Source: Steromphala cineraria (taxonomy: Eukaryota > Mollusca > Gastropoda > Trochida > Trochidae). Taken from it: a stretch of 64,000 nt of DNA. Where the stretch lies: positions 15,880,093 through 15,944,092 of the forward strand of contig OU744727.1 of assembly GCA_916613615.1 (NCBI GenBank), in the 5' to 3' direction. A program made the translations under genes and the position numbers. The notes beneath the pieces were generated by a model. That model was given only the letters and a program-made list of their open reading frames with translations. It searched no databases and was not told the origin of the DNA. Below, one piece after another: positions 9,601 through 17,033 of this stretch; position 1 is the stretch's first letter, and each line of letters opens with the position of its first letter.

Positions 9601-11455
9601 TCACACCGAGAGGCGATGGAACACGTCCAAGGGAGACAGTCTGGACAGCGAGCGTGAGGGTCTCTGGCTGACTTAGCAGAGGGGCACGCACTGCAGATCA
9701 CTCTGGGCATAAATCACTGCAAAGGCAAGCAAAACAATGCCAAGAGGGTAATACATAAGCAAGCAGAAAAAAGAAAAAATTTTTTTTTTTTTTTTTTTGA
9801 TTTTAAAATAATCCCCCGGAGGGGAATAAATTAAAGCAGAAGCTTGCATGAAAAAGAGGAGATAACAATGCAAAAATAAATAAAAAAGTTTCATTGGAGA
9901 AAGAATTTATTTTTAGATTTGATTGTGTATCCTTAAGAGATGAGAAAATTTTTATATATAGATATTATATAAAAATTAGCAGGTACATGCATGTAAAACA
10001 CAAACCCCCGAGGGGAGTAGGTTAGAGGGGAACATGCAAGAGGTAAAGAAACAACAACAAAAATAGAAAAAAATTTATAGAAATTTTTTTTTATAAGATT
10101 TGGTTGTGTAGCTTTAAGAGAATTACATAGAATTATGTAAGAAAGTTTATATATAAATGCCAAGATATTATATATAGAATGAGGGAATTTACGAATTAAT
10201 TATAATAGGAATTATAATTAAAAAAGCGTAAAGAGAAAAAACCAAGGGTTTCCTTAAATATCCCAAGTTGTAACGAACCGCATTTGGTGCAGTGAAAAAA
10301 GCGTACGTGCCAAACTGCACGTAGGCCAGGGGAAAAAATCAGAGGTGTGAAAGTCGCCCATAACAACAAGCCATGCAAGTTGGGAGAAGGTAATTAACCC
10401 AGATTGAAGGCCAGACATCGCAAGAGGGGAGAGGTGCGACGCCATGTTTGTTTTGACCGTGAAAAAGATCGCGAAATTACGCGAGAGATTCAGGTGATAA
10501 TTAATGATCGGGAAAGATCAAAAGTGCAATAAGGACATTATGGGGCAGCAAAACAACAAGGCAAAGGGTCGAAGGAAGAAAGAACCAAAACCAAACCTTG
10601 AATTATGGAAAAGTGTACGAAAACAAAACACGTGTTGACACAACATGTGAGTAGCAAGAAGTGATTTTGGACTACTTTCTTTCCATGGATAGGACAATCC
10701 CGCTCGCGCGTAGTGAGCTGGGGCAGCTTACTGGGACTTCTTTCGAAAACTCTCGCGTTATTGTCCATTTCTCATCGAGTACGTGAGTATAGCAACTTAT
10801 GTTAAGTTGAGGTAGGATTAAAATTTATATTTACAGTAGAATATTGAGATGGATTAAGGTCATCGTGAAATACAGCAGTTGTTCTTCGTTTGCTTTTAAC
10901 CCTTTCTGGTATAAATTCTGGCTGAAGTTTCCTAAAACATATGTTTTGTTATTATTAGCATTTAAAATCAATCATCAAAATTTACAAGATATGAGTCAAT
11001 AAAATCAGTAATGCATAATAAAAACTTTGTTATATATGAAATTATTTTGATATCACATTTCAGTACAAATATGACTCATGCATACATTAAAGTTTTACCT
11101 TATCAAAATGATATTTGGAAATTCTTTTTTAATACAGATATTAGTTATGTATGTATTCATAAAGAAAAAGATCCAAAATATGTCTTTTTTTAAAAGAAAA
11201 ATCATACATTTTCTTAGTTTTTTCGTATATGAAAATGAAATGAATGTTGCAATTTTATGCAAACCTTGTAGTCTTCTGGCTATCACTCAGTGGGGCTAGA
11301 CGAACTGCCTCCTTTCTATCTGTAATTTCTGTTATTGATTTGACGGCCACATCATCAAGTTCTCTTTGCAGAGCCAGTTCTACTCTGCGGTTTGCTCCAG
11401 TCCGAAAAGATCCACGCCCATCTGGCAGGGTTGGATAAAGATCACGTCCAGCCAT
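641..11455 (-). CDS. Unrecognised multi-exon gene, 11 coding exons visible (5' part)
   Basis: Joining 11 exons on the minus strand (11265-11455, 10835-10931, 4018-4141, 3716-3767, 3513-3606, 3063-3306, 2407-2606, 1933-2104, 1383-1509, 923-1002, 641-676) gives 472 codons with no stop. Every junction has GT/AG and every phase fits, which is strong evidence for a real gene. The product is hydrophilic and probably largely disordered. It has a short N-terminal part that may be helical, a proline-rich stretch, many Lys/Arg-Pro and Ser-rich segments, and a lysine-rich run (KGKKKDKKGAGK) in exon 8. Two similar patches, VSDADLK in exon 7 and VSDADRK in exon 10, each lie near short acidic or amphipathic segments. 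I see no signal peptide, membrane segment or enzyme motif. The gene continues left of the window, where any folded domain may lie. I cannot name it. Intron 2 carries the DIRS element. Confidence 0.85.
923..1002 (-). CDS. Exon 10 of the unrecognised gene
   Basis: 80 bases between TTCCAG and ATAG/GTAAAG. It encodes VSDADRKIQEIMDRVMSRAS and a short end, mostly helical in pattern. It shares the VSDAD core with exon 7. It enters in phase 2 and leaves in phase 1. Confidence 0.87.
1383..1509 (-). CDS. Exon 9 of the unrecognised gene
   Basis: 127 bases between CAACAG and GGAAT/GTGAGT. It encodes a continued basic Gly/Lys part, an acidic DTEDESG patch and a helical segment SVDEIISSLRDQ that resembles the start of exon 8 in pattern. 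It enters in phase 1 and leaves in phase 2. Confidence 0.88.
1933..2104 (-). CDS. Exon 8 of the unrecognised gene
   Basis: 172 bases between ACTTCAG and donor CAAAG/GTGGGA. It begins with a helical, charged segment (VKSVQDLLEEAKKISAADAE), followed by a Pro/Thr part and the lysine-rich run KGKKKDKKGAGK. It enters in phase 0 and leaves in phase 1. Confidence 0.9.
2211..2252 (-). pseudogene. Decayed duplicate of the 3' end of exon 7
   Basis: About 42 bases closely match 2386-2426, which spans the last ~20 coding bases of exon 7, its GTAAGA donor and the following intron bases. The donor is kept in the copy; the coding part has a few substitutions and no acceptor is apparent. It looks like a short local duplication of the exon/intron border, spaced ~175 bases from its source. 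Confidence 0.7.
2407..2606 (-). CDS. Exon 7 of the unrecognised gene
   Basis: 200 bases between TTCCAG and donor AGT/GTAAGA. It encodes a Ser-rich basic part (SRQKSARSIPSSLKSAP) followed by an acidic stretch (YDKAIEDMDLDMDNVETAIG). Its 3' end and donor are partly duplicated in the next intron at 2211-2252. Confidence 0.9.
3063..3306 (-). CDS. Exon 6 of the unrecognised gene
   Basis: 244 bases, the largest exon seen. Acceptor TTTCTAG, donor CACAG/GTGAGT. It starts with an alanine/proline-rich segment (TSPPPPQTDIPRIVLNEKMY), then a charged Glu/Lys part and a basic, proline-rich end (RPSYLKRKSPRKQLGST). It leaves in phase 1. Confidence 0.9.
3513..3606 (-). CDS. Exon 5 of the unrecognised gene
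   Basis: 94 bases between TTACAG and GAAGAG/GTATCA. It encodes SGTVQDLKVVMKGQPAVAMV and an acidic end (LLEIEE). It enters in phase 2 and leaves in phase 0. Confidence 0.83.
3716..3767 (-). CDS. Exon 4 of the unrecognised gene
   Basis: A 52-base microexon-like segment between TTTCAG and a donor AAAG/GTAATG. It encodes DLKKPHVSSMGVVPTRQ, entering in phase 1 and leaving in phase 2. The frame agrees with both neighbours. Confidence 0.8.
4018..4141 (-). CDS. Exon 3 of the unrecognised gene
   Basis: 124 bases, from acceptor CTACAG to donor ACAG/GTCAGC. It enters in phase 0 and leaves in phase 1. It encodes a proline-rich stretch beginning KQYQLIPNIPPYNPLDKPPR. Exon 2 and exon 3 now lie 6.7 kb apart because of the DIRS insertion in the intron between them. 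Confidence 0.88.
4606..4767 (-). repeat. 3' inverted terminal repeat of the DIRS element
   Basis: Perfect 162-base partner of 10655-10816. It carries a further 33-35 base outer extension (4571-4605) that is not in the other repeat but is copied in the internal complementary region. An unequal outer extension on one repeat is known for DIRS-1. Confidence 0.95.
4768..4828. other. DIRS spacer between 3' inverted repeat and ICR
   Basis: About 60 GC-rich bases unique in the window, lying between the ICR and the start of the terminal repeat. No function can be read from it. Confidence 0.6.
4829..4914 (-). repeat. Internal complementary region (ICR) of the DIRS element
   Basis: Bases 4830-4877 are the reverse complement of 4573-4620 (outer end of the 3' repeat). 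Bases 4878-4913 are the reverse complement of 10791-10826 (outer end of the 5' repeat). The ICR is therefore the two outer ends joined head to tail through a shared TTAT. In the DIRS-1 model such a region templates completion of the termini and formation of a circle. Its 86 bp is close to the size known for DIRS-1. Confidence 0.95.
4915..5108. other. DIRS 3' region between recombinase and ICR
   Basis: About 190 bases, more GC-rich than the host DNA. A short open frame on the minus strand reads through it without recognisable motifs. Probably the 3' untranslated part of the element. Confidence 0.6.
5109..5405 (-). pseudogene. C-terminal piece of the DIRS tyrosine recombinase
   Basis: About 98 codons in a different frame, directly abutting the end of the RT ORF and lacking its own ATG. 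It contains the box-II pattern HEIR (residues 32-35), an FWRS tryptophan and the SHYLRD motif with the presumed nucleophile Tyr68. The stretch that normally links the N-terminal half to this part, including the box-I arginine (usually within a TGRR-like motif), is missing: roughly 100 residues by comparison with the family as I know it. With the frame change this marks an internal deletion, so the recombinase should be inactive. Confidence 0.88.
5402..7966 (-). CDS. DIRS reverse transcriptase / RNase H / recombinase N-terminal part, 854 codons
   Basis: Replicates the element. Numbered from the first ATG: RT palm with D224 in SLDLQDAYL, LPFG at 256-259 and the catalytic YIDD at 288-291. RNase H has D452 (LFVDAS), E484, D509 and D560 (ADALSR). 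Residues ~590-680 (DLFAT..., VAPYWPARGWFP) match the segment described in DIRS elements as a methyltransferase-like domain. Residues ~705-850 are the N-terminal, DNA-binding half of a tyrosine recombinase. The ORF stops at APFEPLAEASFQQR, just where the catalytic half should begin. It overlaps gag by 200 bases in the +1 frame; the first ~90 residues are low complexity, so translation may start later or by frameshift. Confidence 0.94.
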   Translation of the reverse strand: MLTTRCLFVARPPPRNLSSTSTNARGNSPPVPAPASTSGRAPTPLEERTTPEAVEVEATSAPTPDVDTDALRDWALPPPVVPVYSTPVGGRLGTFWPNWQVLEDPYVTNILRTGYKLPLSCPPPVTSTPLAREYTEAQSVLLADNIKTLLDKNALELVQRPEHAPGFYSPIFLVPKKNSTKLRMIHNMAAFNEMFMEPPSHFRMVSIDTLRSKLSPGDWMISLDLQDAYLHVPIYPPHRKFLRFIFQGQHYQWSVLPFGISSAPWLFTRITTPICRYLHLRGIHFDPYIDDCLMSNPLSHVLHRQSAFALRLLHQLGWLVNKEKSHLTPLQDLTFIGGRFRTDLGLLFVPPDRWIKIQSFVHRALVSPLRLREWQALLGLLTSAQALTLRGRLMIRPLQVFLKPFIQSDDTSSRIPLPTHLSQYLRWWTLRSNICEGVSLRELQHDQELFVDASLQGWGAHLGEQTTAGIWTHPQTSWHSNSLEMQAVILAVSHWLPVLRGSRLLLASDNSTVVWTIKNQGTTGSPLLLDQALQLFQLLDDNQILIRARHIPGCRNVLADALSRPDKPSPTEWMLNPEAFALIGAQIHRPLIDLFATKQNHQLPVYVSPLPDPAAWAVDAMSLSWESLDAYAFPPPILLSKVIAKIKNTRRLRLTLVAPYWPARGWFPDLLQLAEGSPLQLPQWRNLLLHPQSPVPSGSREVRSTRLDHLQRSLRAKGYSRRVANAISKAHRVSTRSLYDDKWTSFETYCRNVGRDPMSVDPQFVANFLLHLRQKRHLKGGTIATYLSALNSVLAVKTDRKFSKVPELVALLKSFKLEDQKLKFRPPAWDLNVILKYLRGAPFEPLAEASFQQR
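7767..9710 (-). CDS. DIRS gag-like protein, 647 aa
   Basis: Presumed capsid or nucleic-acid-binding protein of the element. Residues 6-39 hold a Cys-rich cluster (C6, C9, C22, C25, C30, C36, C39, with H19), likely zinc-binding. Residues ~88-117 are five repeats of PTPPRD type. About 148-238 is a long array of QDQR/NDQR/IDQR units. About 239-320 is rich in RS/SR pairs, like splicing-factor RS domains. An acidic patch follows, then a conserved-looking region (~430-590) with few repeats, and an RG-rich tail (GRGGRGNKRPYSRR). The start is the first ATG, right before the Cys cluster. Its last 200 bases overlap the RT ORF in another frame. Confidence 0.88.
   Translation of the reverse strand: MPRVICSACPSAKSARDPHARCPDCLPWTCSIASRCDECRPLSPSDFLLFAAARQKRFLQRLRRTSMSSTSPRHSLTPPPPVQDPPRAPTPPRDPTPPRDPTPPRDPTPPRNPTPPPSDAVPLGLEQAVLSMLDKALAARLPPPSDQLQDQRQDQRSYHRQDQRQNQRQDQRQDQRNDQRIDQRIDQRQDQRNDQRQDQRNDQRQEQRNAQRQDQRQDQRQDQRHRDQRIEHQRSDQRQRRRPSPSPPRGRCPSRHSRSPLRSRSKSPRRQRRRIRSSTPSRSRSPVRRHSRSSSKETSSSHRSRRQDPTPPRTPPKTPRSSRKKLPPSDPDREEDFNPDCDEEEDDNATYLTLRLIPEWIADRLPQGTSPGESASIHTVREDPDVMLPPNPDVLDGVASLEDDFSKLSISSSLKSSKPAAPLQVHSLSRYDKAASLDDAIGRLASPLAHAYKVQDAKIAAMEASFCRTFRPLSMLLSSTEALLADLDLDNPSRLDHQTTVFQWQRRTLRNIFDTVRCGFGSAVHLRRAGFLDQCSWETEFKKPLLQAPPTAPTLFAGKIPEVFKEQAAVAQSEVAFKTLMFVNNQVSFRRQTSSTQPKLYKHQRSRQQPSRSGPSQYQRQGSNASRGKDNSRGRGGRGNKRPYSRR
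9711..10654 (-). other. DIRS 5' leader with internal direct repeats
   Basis: Non-coding leader between the 5' terminal repeat and gag. Two related modules, about 9812-9960 and 10003-10160, each start (on the plus strand) with a CCCC(C)GGAGGGG-like or CCCCCGAGGGG hairpin block followed by GAATAAATTA- or GAGTAGGTTA-like sequence and GCATG or CATGCA. Each then has an AGATTTGRTTGTGTA segment ending in an AT-rich run. A 20-base T run sits at 9779-9798. The part nearest the terminal repeat (10250-10650) is unique. Confidence 0.65.
10655..10816 (-). repeat. 5' inverted terminal repeat of the DIRS element
   Basis: These 162 bases are a perfect reverse complement of 4606-4767; by eye I find no mismatch. 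Outside it lie 12 more bases (10817-10828) that belong to the element, because they reappear in the internal complementary region. Confidence 0.96.
10835..10931 (-). CDS. Exon 2 of the unrecognised gene
   Basis: 97 bases between an acceptor TTTTAG and a donor GTAAAT. It enters in phase 2 and leaves in phase 0 and encodes KLQPEFIPERVKSKRRTTAV and a short acidic tail ending QYST. Only six intronic bases separate its donor from the end of the DIRS element. Confidence 0.85.
11265..11455 (-). CDS. Exon 1 (first coding exon) of the unrecognised gene
   Basis: Starts at the ATG at 11455 (MAGRDLYPTLPDG) and ends in phase 2 at a donor reading AAG/GTTTGC. The frame runs three codons past the donor before a stop. 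Just upstream of the ATG a pyrimidine-rich stretch ends in CCAG, so an untranslated first exon further upstream is possible. The choice of ATG rests on its being the first in frame. Confidence 0.85.
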
Positions 11456-11528
11456 TCTGGATTACCTTAGAAATAAGAAAAATTGTGCTTTCATTAATAT
11501 CACAAATATTTTGTGACAAGGAATTAGA
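11456..11528. promoter_or_regulatory. Presumed 5' flank / possible untranslated exon border of the gene
   Basis: On the minus strand a T-rich run leads to CCAG one base before the ATG, so this may be the end of a 5'-UTR intron rather than the promoter itself. No TATA box or other core element is clear. Confidence 0.3.
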
Positions 11529-11640
11529 GAATAACCAACGAGGTACGAGTGATTACGGGATATCTGCCCTCGTCGAAATAATGTTCACAGTCGCGACGAG
11601 GGCAGATATCCCGTAATCACTCGTACTGAGTTGGTTATTC
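11529..11640. repeat. Foldback hairpin (47-bp arms, 18-base loop)
   Basis: Left arm 11529-11575 and right arm 11594-11640 are inverted repeats with about three mismatches, all in one small patch. Both arms contain CGAGTGATTACGGGATATC and CCCTCGTCG. Such a short, near-perfect palindrome is typical of a foldback or MITE-like element. No target duplication is clear. Confidence 0.85.
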
Positions 11641-13356
11641 TATATATTACCCATTTGTAATGAAAGATAAATACAAAACGACAGAAAACATGCGATTGAG
11701 AAATCGTAGTAATGCTGTAGTAAGTGACACCAAACAGCTGATCAGTATTCATACGCGTGTCCAACCGAACATCTCCAGAGTGATTTCCTCAACAACGCTT
11801 AAGAATCTAGTTCAGTTACAAAACAATACGAAACTGACGAAAATATTGACCCTGAACAAAAGTGTACACCTTTCAACATTGAACAAATTAACACACTTAA
11901 AACTCTTAACAAACAGGATTCTTTGACAGATATAATAAGTATTTGAATCAGCCGGTCGTCACACCGTACTATCGCTGCGATATTTTGTTGACGGCACAAT
12001 GTTGTAACGAAAATCTAAAAAACCTGTCAATTTTTTAAAACTATAACTGATAAAAGTGGCAATATCTTAAAGAGAAACTTACAAAACAAATTTGCTTGTC
12101 ATGATAATCTAGTTTGAATAATATTTGTTTCTTTCGATGTTACTTTCATTCACGTCGCCAGTATCAAGAACGATAACTCTAATCGGCCTGTGAAATTGAT
12201 CACGGAGGCTTGTTCCCAGGGCTGATCGACTATGAGTATGTTCACTATTACATGTTCAAGTATGTTGGTTTGTATGTATGTGTTGAATTTGATTCCCTAC
12301 GGTGATTAGGTGTAATTAATTATAAATGGATCAGTGAAATACTTGTGCATGGGTAGATTTCATGAATTTTCAATGGCAGCCATGTTTGTTTACAGACAGA
12401 CAGCGCTGATTGTACCTTGGGGAAAAAAGCGCAGTCTTGAGGTCACAATGAAATTAAACACGTAGGTGAATATATATATAGTGTCAAATAATCCTGCGTT
12501 TAAATATCAAACTGTAAGAAATATGATGTACAGTAATACATATTTATCTACAATTTTTTAAAACCTAATCGACATACGTTCGACACGTTCAATTTATCAA
12601 TGAAACGTGAAAATAGTTCCGTCAACCCATCGTCTCTCATTCTCTTAGGAACCAACCAATCAACGTTGAGAATCACTAAAAAGCACATGTGCGGATATCA
12701 AAAAAATATCCACTCGTGTATCCTCGCCCGTATGGGTAATATTATGCTTTTCATTTAAAAAGAGAGACTAAAGTCAATTAAGGCATTCACATCCAATATG
12801 ACAATGAGTGTGATTGATTAATAATGATGAATTACTTTTTCAAATATGAGTGTATTCAAACAGTTACAATACAATTTTATCATTGCCTAATAATCAATTT
12901 AGTAACGCGAATATTTCAAATTTCACATACCCCATACTTATTCATAAGTTAGCTTAATTTGAATAAAAATAGAAAGAATGAATCGTTTTTATAGATAACA
13001 ATGATTGAATAATGGTAGAAAATTGCCCATTCAACTGTGATACAGAAAAAAAGTTAAGACACTACAAAAGACTTTGTAAAAGTGTTCTTATATCTATTTC
13101 ATGTCACAATATATTATTTCACCCTTCCAGGGAGGACAGTGAAATATTAAGTTTGAATGAACCACATGACACAAACTTAAAGACACTGGCCTATCAGTGT
13201 TTGGTGTCTAAATTTTAGGGAAATGACATGAAAAGGGAAGAGCACACACTTAATGAAAACCTAACAACAATCAGAAGTGAATCCATTCATAAGCACCACA
13301 AGTGTGATTCCCAAAGCATTGCTATAGCATAACAAGGCATTGTTGTTTAGTCTAAA
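11641..13356. other. Upstream intergenic sequence, no gene seen
   Basis: AT-rich DNA upstream of the gene. Short ORFs at 11660-11926 and 13012-13218 have random-looking composition and no splice or homology support. GGCAGCCATGTTTGTTTAC at about 12375 resembles the CCAT-type motifs found near other start regions in this window, but nothing confirms a promoter. Confidence 0.6.
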
Positions 13357-13600
13357 ATAAACGTAGCTCAGTGGTAGAGTGTCCGATCGTTACCCGGAAG
13401 ACCGGGGTTCATTTCCCGGTCGCGTCATACCAAAAAACGTTAAAAGGTGGGAGTTGTCGCTGTCTTGCTTGACACTCAGCATTTTTGTAAAGGCAGAACA
13501 ACGCATTAACTGGCGCTGCACAGTGGCTGCCGGGTGCCATGAGCACAAAACAAATTTCCGATGTACTTGTACTTAGGACAATAAAAAAAATTAAAAAAAG
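13357..13600 (+). mobile_element. tRNA-derived SINE, probably of the 'Meta' core type
   Basis: Starts with a tRNA-like head: box A TAGCTCAGTGG at 13364-13374 and box B GGTTCATTTCC at 13406-13416, inside a T-arm-like CCGGG/CCCGG stem. The body contains GTTGTCGCTGTCTTGCTTGA and CACTCAGCATTTTTG, which resemble from memory the conserved central domain of Meta-type SINEs of bivalves and other animals. It ends in an A-rich tail (about 13580-13600). It would be transcribed by RNA polymerase III and moved by a partner LINE. Confidence 0.82.
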
Positions 13601-16600
13601 TGTTATTATAATCCTTCTATTCATAAAGTTTATTTTCAACAAAAGTGAAAATGATTACAGTACAGCATTTTTGTGGGCATATTTCCATCACTAACAGGAT
13701 CACAGACCAAAAGCCAATATGACATATTGAGAATGAAGCTCGATTATTTTTATCTATATCTAACATTTTGGCATGGATAACTGTGTAAAGTGAAAATTCT
13801 AATTTTGAGAGCATAAAATTGTGTAATTGTTTGTTTTCACTGAATTAATGTTGGTGTTAAGCTATATGGTATTGGGTTTTTTATCCAGATAGATCCTGCT
13901 GATAACGTTTGAATTGAAATGACAGCCAGATATATTGTGATCTATTGCAAAAAAAAGAAATGTTATGCATGATAATACATTTTTAATTCATAAGAAACTT
14001 GACAATGTTTTGTTTGGAAAATAAGAATATAAGAAATAATTCAATAGCAATTACCTAGGTCATCGACCGCTCTAAATCTGGTGATAGAATTAAAGATTTT
14101 ACCTATAGACACTTATTTGAAAAGCTCATCCAGCTGTTAACATTTATACACCTTAAAACGCTAACGAAAACAATGTTTATGGTTTCAGACGCTTTTTGGC
14201 CGCCATATTGTTTACAGGTTGACAGGCACAAACTCGCGCGAGATTTGCAGTAAAAATATTAGAATCGGTAACTTTTACTTTTTATTATACAAAATCAAAT
14301 ATCTCCAAATGTAAGAGAGATGTAGGTGATAAATCTGAAAAATAATATTCCTTATTTGTTCTTTAAATATCAAAATAGTATTTACCAAAGGAGAAATAAG
14401 TGTAAGCGTCACACGAATACGTCAAAGGGAGATAATTCAACAGGTGCGCGTTCAATGGCCTTGAAAAGCCTTTGACATTTGAATCCAAAGCAAATAGGGT
14501 AGTTCCGTGATTGTGACTTATTACTATAAACTAACCTGAACTGTTATTTAAAAAGAACTAGAAAATCACAAATTTATGATTATTTTCATAAAAGCATTGT
14601 CTTTGGAGAGCATTTATAGTAAATGTTTTATAAGGACAGAAATACCTTTAGTTTAAAAAACTCCTTTTATACTTACTGTATATCTATTCCAATTATGCCC
14701 ACATCCCGCCTAAAGAAGAAGTAAGCGTATACTCCGAAACTTCGTAATATCGCAGTAAATGATTTTTATCGAGAAAACCTTGTTGTCCTTCTATGCATAC
14801 CTTTCAAGGAAGCGATTATATTCATTTCAATACTTTTCAAAATCATAATATAGAAATATCTGTGTATTATTGTTTAGTTTTCAGTGCATTATCTCACATG
14901 ATTGATCACTCTTTATTAAATTTTAGAAATATTTTTAATAATTTAGTTAATTGTAATATTTCCAAAATGAAATTATGAAACAATTGAAGCATTCGTAAAA
15001 GAAACCTTATCACCCCATGGATTTGAACGCTATGCGAAACATGTACATGTAAACACTATTTCATACAAATGGTAAATATCTGGACAACAAGATTTTCTTG
15101 ATAACAACTTCTATATCGTAAAATCATTCTACACAAAGAAGAAATAAGTTTGTTCTCAAAACTGGATTACGTCAACAACAAAGTTCTTTTCCAGAATTGT
15201 TTCTGTTCTTCATCCGAAACAAAGGTTTATATGATTTTTATTAAGTGTAAGGTTGTGTAATGTCCTTTCAAGTACCGGTAATATAAGTTACTCCTTGTAG
15301 GAAATTTTTTCCGCATGATACACCAACAAGTTTATTTTACATACCCTAATATCACATAACATAACGACGAATAAATTTGACGAGCTTTTCATTAATTTGT
15401 TATGACGCATTGAAGACATTATCCAATGAAAGTTACAGACCATAAACAACAGATTATTGATTTTGAACCCTCGACTCAAGCACGTAACACCATAATAAAG
15501 CCAATAGCTAATCATGTAATGAAAAGACGCTTGAAGATTTTTTTAATCCAAAAATACAAACCATTGTGAACAAAAGCTTTTTGTCAACGGGTTATTGTTT
15601 GACATTTTCGCCTGAATGCATTACAAAGTGAACTTAAATCTTCTGAAGAGACGGTAGTTTTTTCATAATTGAGTACTGACAACAAACCCTCATCAATATG
15701 ATGTATTGTTATTGGTACAATTGCTGTAATTATTTTTTTTAAATTTTAAAATCTAGTGCAATGTCGGCAGATGTTATCATCTTTACACTTATTAAATTAC
15801 GTGGATACTTATATTGGAAAAATATGAAGGGTCTTTTACATTAAAACAATCCAATTCACAAAGTGTTGTCGTATGAAATAAAGCAAAACAATTGAAATAT
15901 ACATTGCCAATTACTATCTGCTTCGCTTGGAAATAGTTTTTGAACTATCTGTTATTTTAGATGAATGACCCGAACAGCTATATGAAATCGTTTCATTTCT
16001 ATCTGTGACACCGTTGCCAAAAAGGTTAAAGTTATAAAAAAATACTCTGCTCACTTAATTTTATCATTATCAGCATGGAAAGACTGTTGACACTATTTCT
16101 ACTTAGAAATGAAGAAACTTTGTTATAAAAATCATATATTCTGGGGCCTATAGCGGACATTTAGTATCTTAAGCAAAAGCTATACATGAAGTGAATAAAA
16201 ACAGTGGTAATAGGCTTTGATATAATCAAGTGTGTCAGTGACTTCAACAGCACAAAATGATCACTTTAACATTGAGTTAAAATGTATTTAGTTAGTAAAA
16301 TGCTATGGTATTCCAACAATCTTCAATGAAGGTTAAGGTTAATTAAGCGATTGACAAAACATACATGGATCTAGGGGGAGGTTAAAGGTGAAGCTTTCAC
16401 CACAGGAAGTAGATTTATAGTAAATCCTAGACCAGGAAACTAACTAATTAGTATGTTGTTAATATCATTGGTCCAGTGACCAGGGTAGTTGAAATTCAGT
16501 GGAACTTAATCTTAGAAATCCTTTTTAAGTAGACAACCCCTGTATGTCAAATCACATGTACAGCATTTAACGTATTGTAAAACAGGACGTTTAGTATTTT

Positions 16601-17033
16601 TAGCTGATCTTAAATATAAAATTGATGAAATAATCATAGTCAAATCTATCAAAATAGAAAAATCGTCTTAACTTTTAATCTTATAGTACATAAACCACAT
16701 TTTATCATGTAAATTGTAACTGTCAAAGCATAGTTTAGAGAAACGGAACGATACGATTACTGATAATCTTTATTCGAAATATGAAACTTTACCGTATGTC
16801 ACTTGATAAGTGATATTGAACATTAATTTTGTAATACATACCAAAAAATTTCAACATAGGTAGTACATGTTCCATTAAATGAAATGTCTCAAATTGTATT
16901 CCTTTGTTTCATAGTAAAGGGGTGGGGAGAGGAAACATATTTAAGATATTTAAAATCCAAATTTGAAAGGAAAGTATCCACCACGAAAGCTGAAGGTTTG
17001 ACTGACGTTACCATACATTAACCAAACTGCTAC
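13601..17033. other. Intergenic, no gene seen
   Basis: AT-rich. Contains GGCCGCCATATTG near 14200, a YY1-like or start-region motif, followed by CTCGCGCGAG, one of the few CpG-rich spots here. I see no exon chain or element around it. Confidence 0.6.

Larger units (their letters stand above)
4571..10828 (-). mobile_element. DIRS-type tyrosine-recombinase retrotransposon, nearly complete
   Basis: The element is ~6.26 kb and read on the minus strand. In its own order it has: 5' inverted terminal repeat (10828-10655), a ~0.9-kb leader, a gag-like ORF (9710-7767), an overlapping RT/RNase H/recombinase ORF (7966-5402, then 5405-5109), an internal complementary region (4914-4829) and the 3' inverted repeat with an outer extension (4767-4571). 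This is the textbook DIRS1 layout, in place of LTRs or a poly-A end. TTAT occurs at both borders and I see no target duplication, as expected for recombinase-mediated insertion. Intact gag and RT frames plus identical terminal repeats suggest a recent insertion. The recombinase is broken by an internal deletion, so this copy should not move on its own. Confidence 0.96.

Noticed and set aside
5384..9676. Many plus-strand ORFs opposite gag and RT
   Set aside because: They are shadows of the GC-rich element genes and of its repeats.
11529..12745. One large TIR element from the hairpin to the similar motifs near 12700
   Set aside because: The shared pieces (ATTACCCAT/ATGGGTAAT, CTCGCCCG) are too short and too diverged to define ends.
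13357..13430. A true tRNA gene
   Set aside because: Boxes A and B are present, but the sequence runs into a SINE body and an A-rich tail and lacks a closing acceptor stem.
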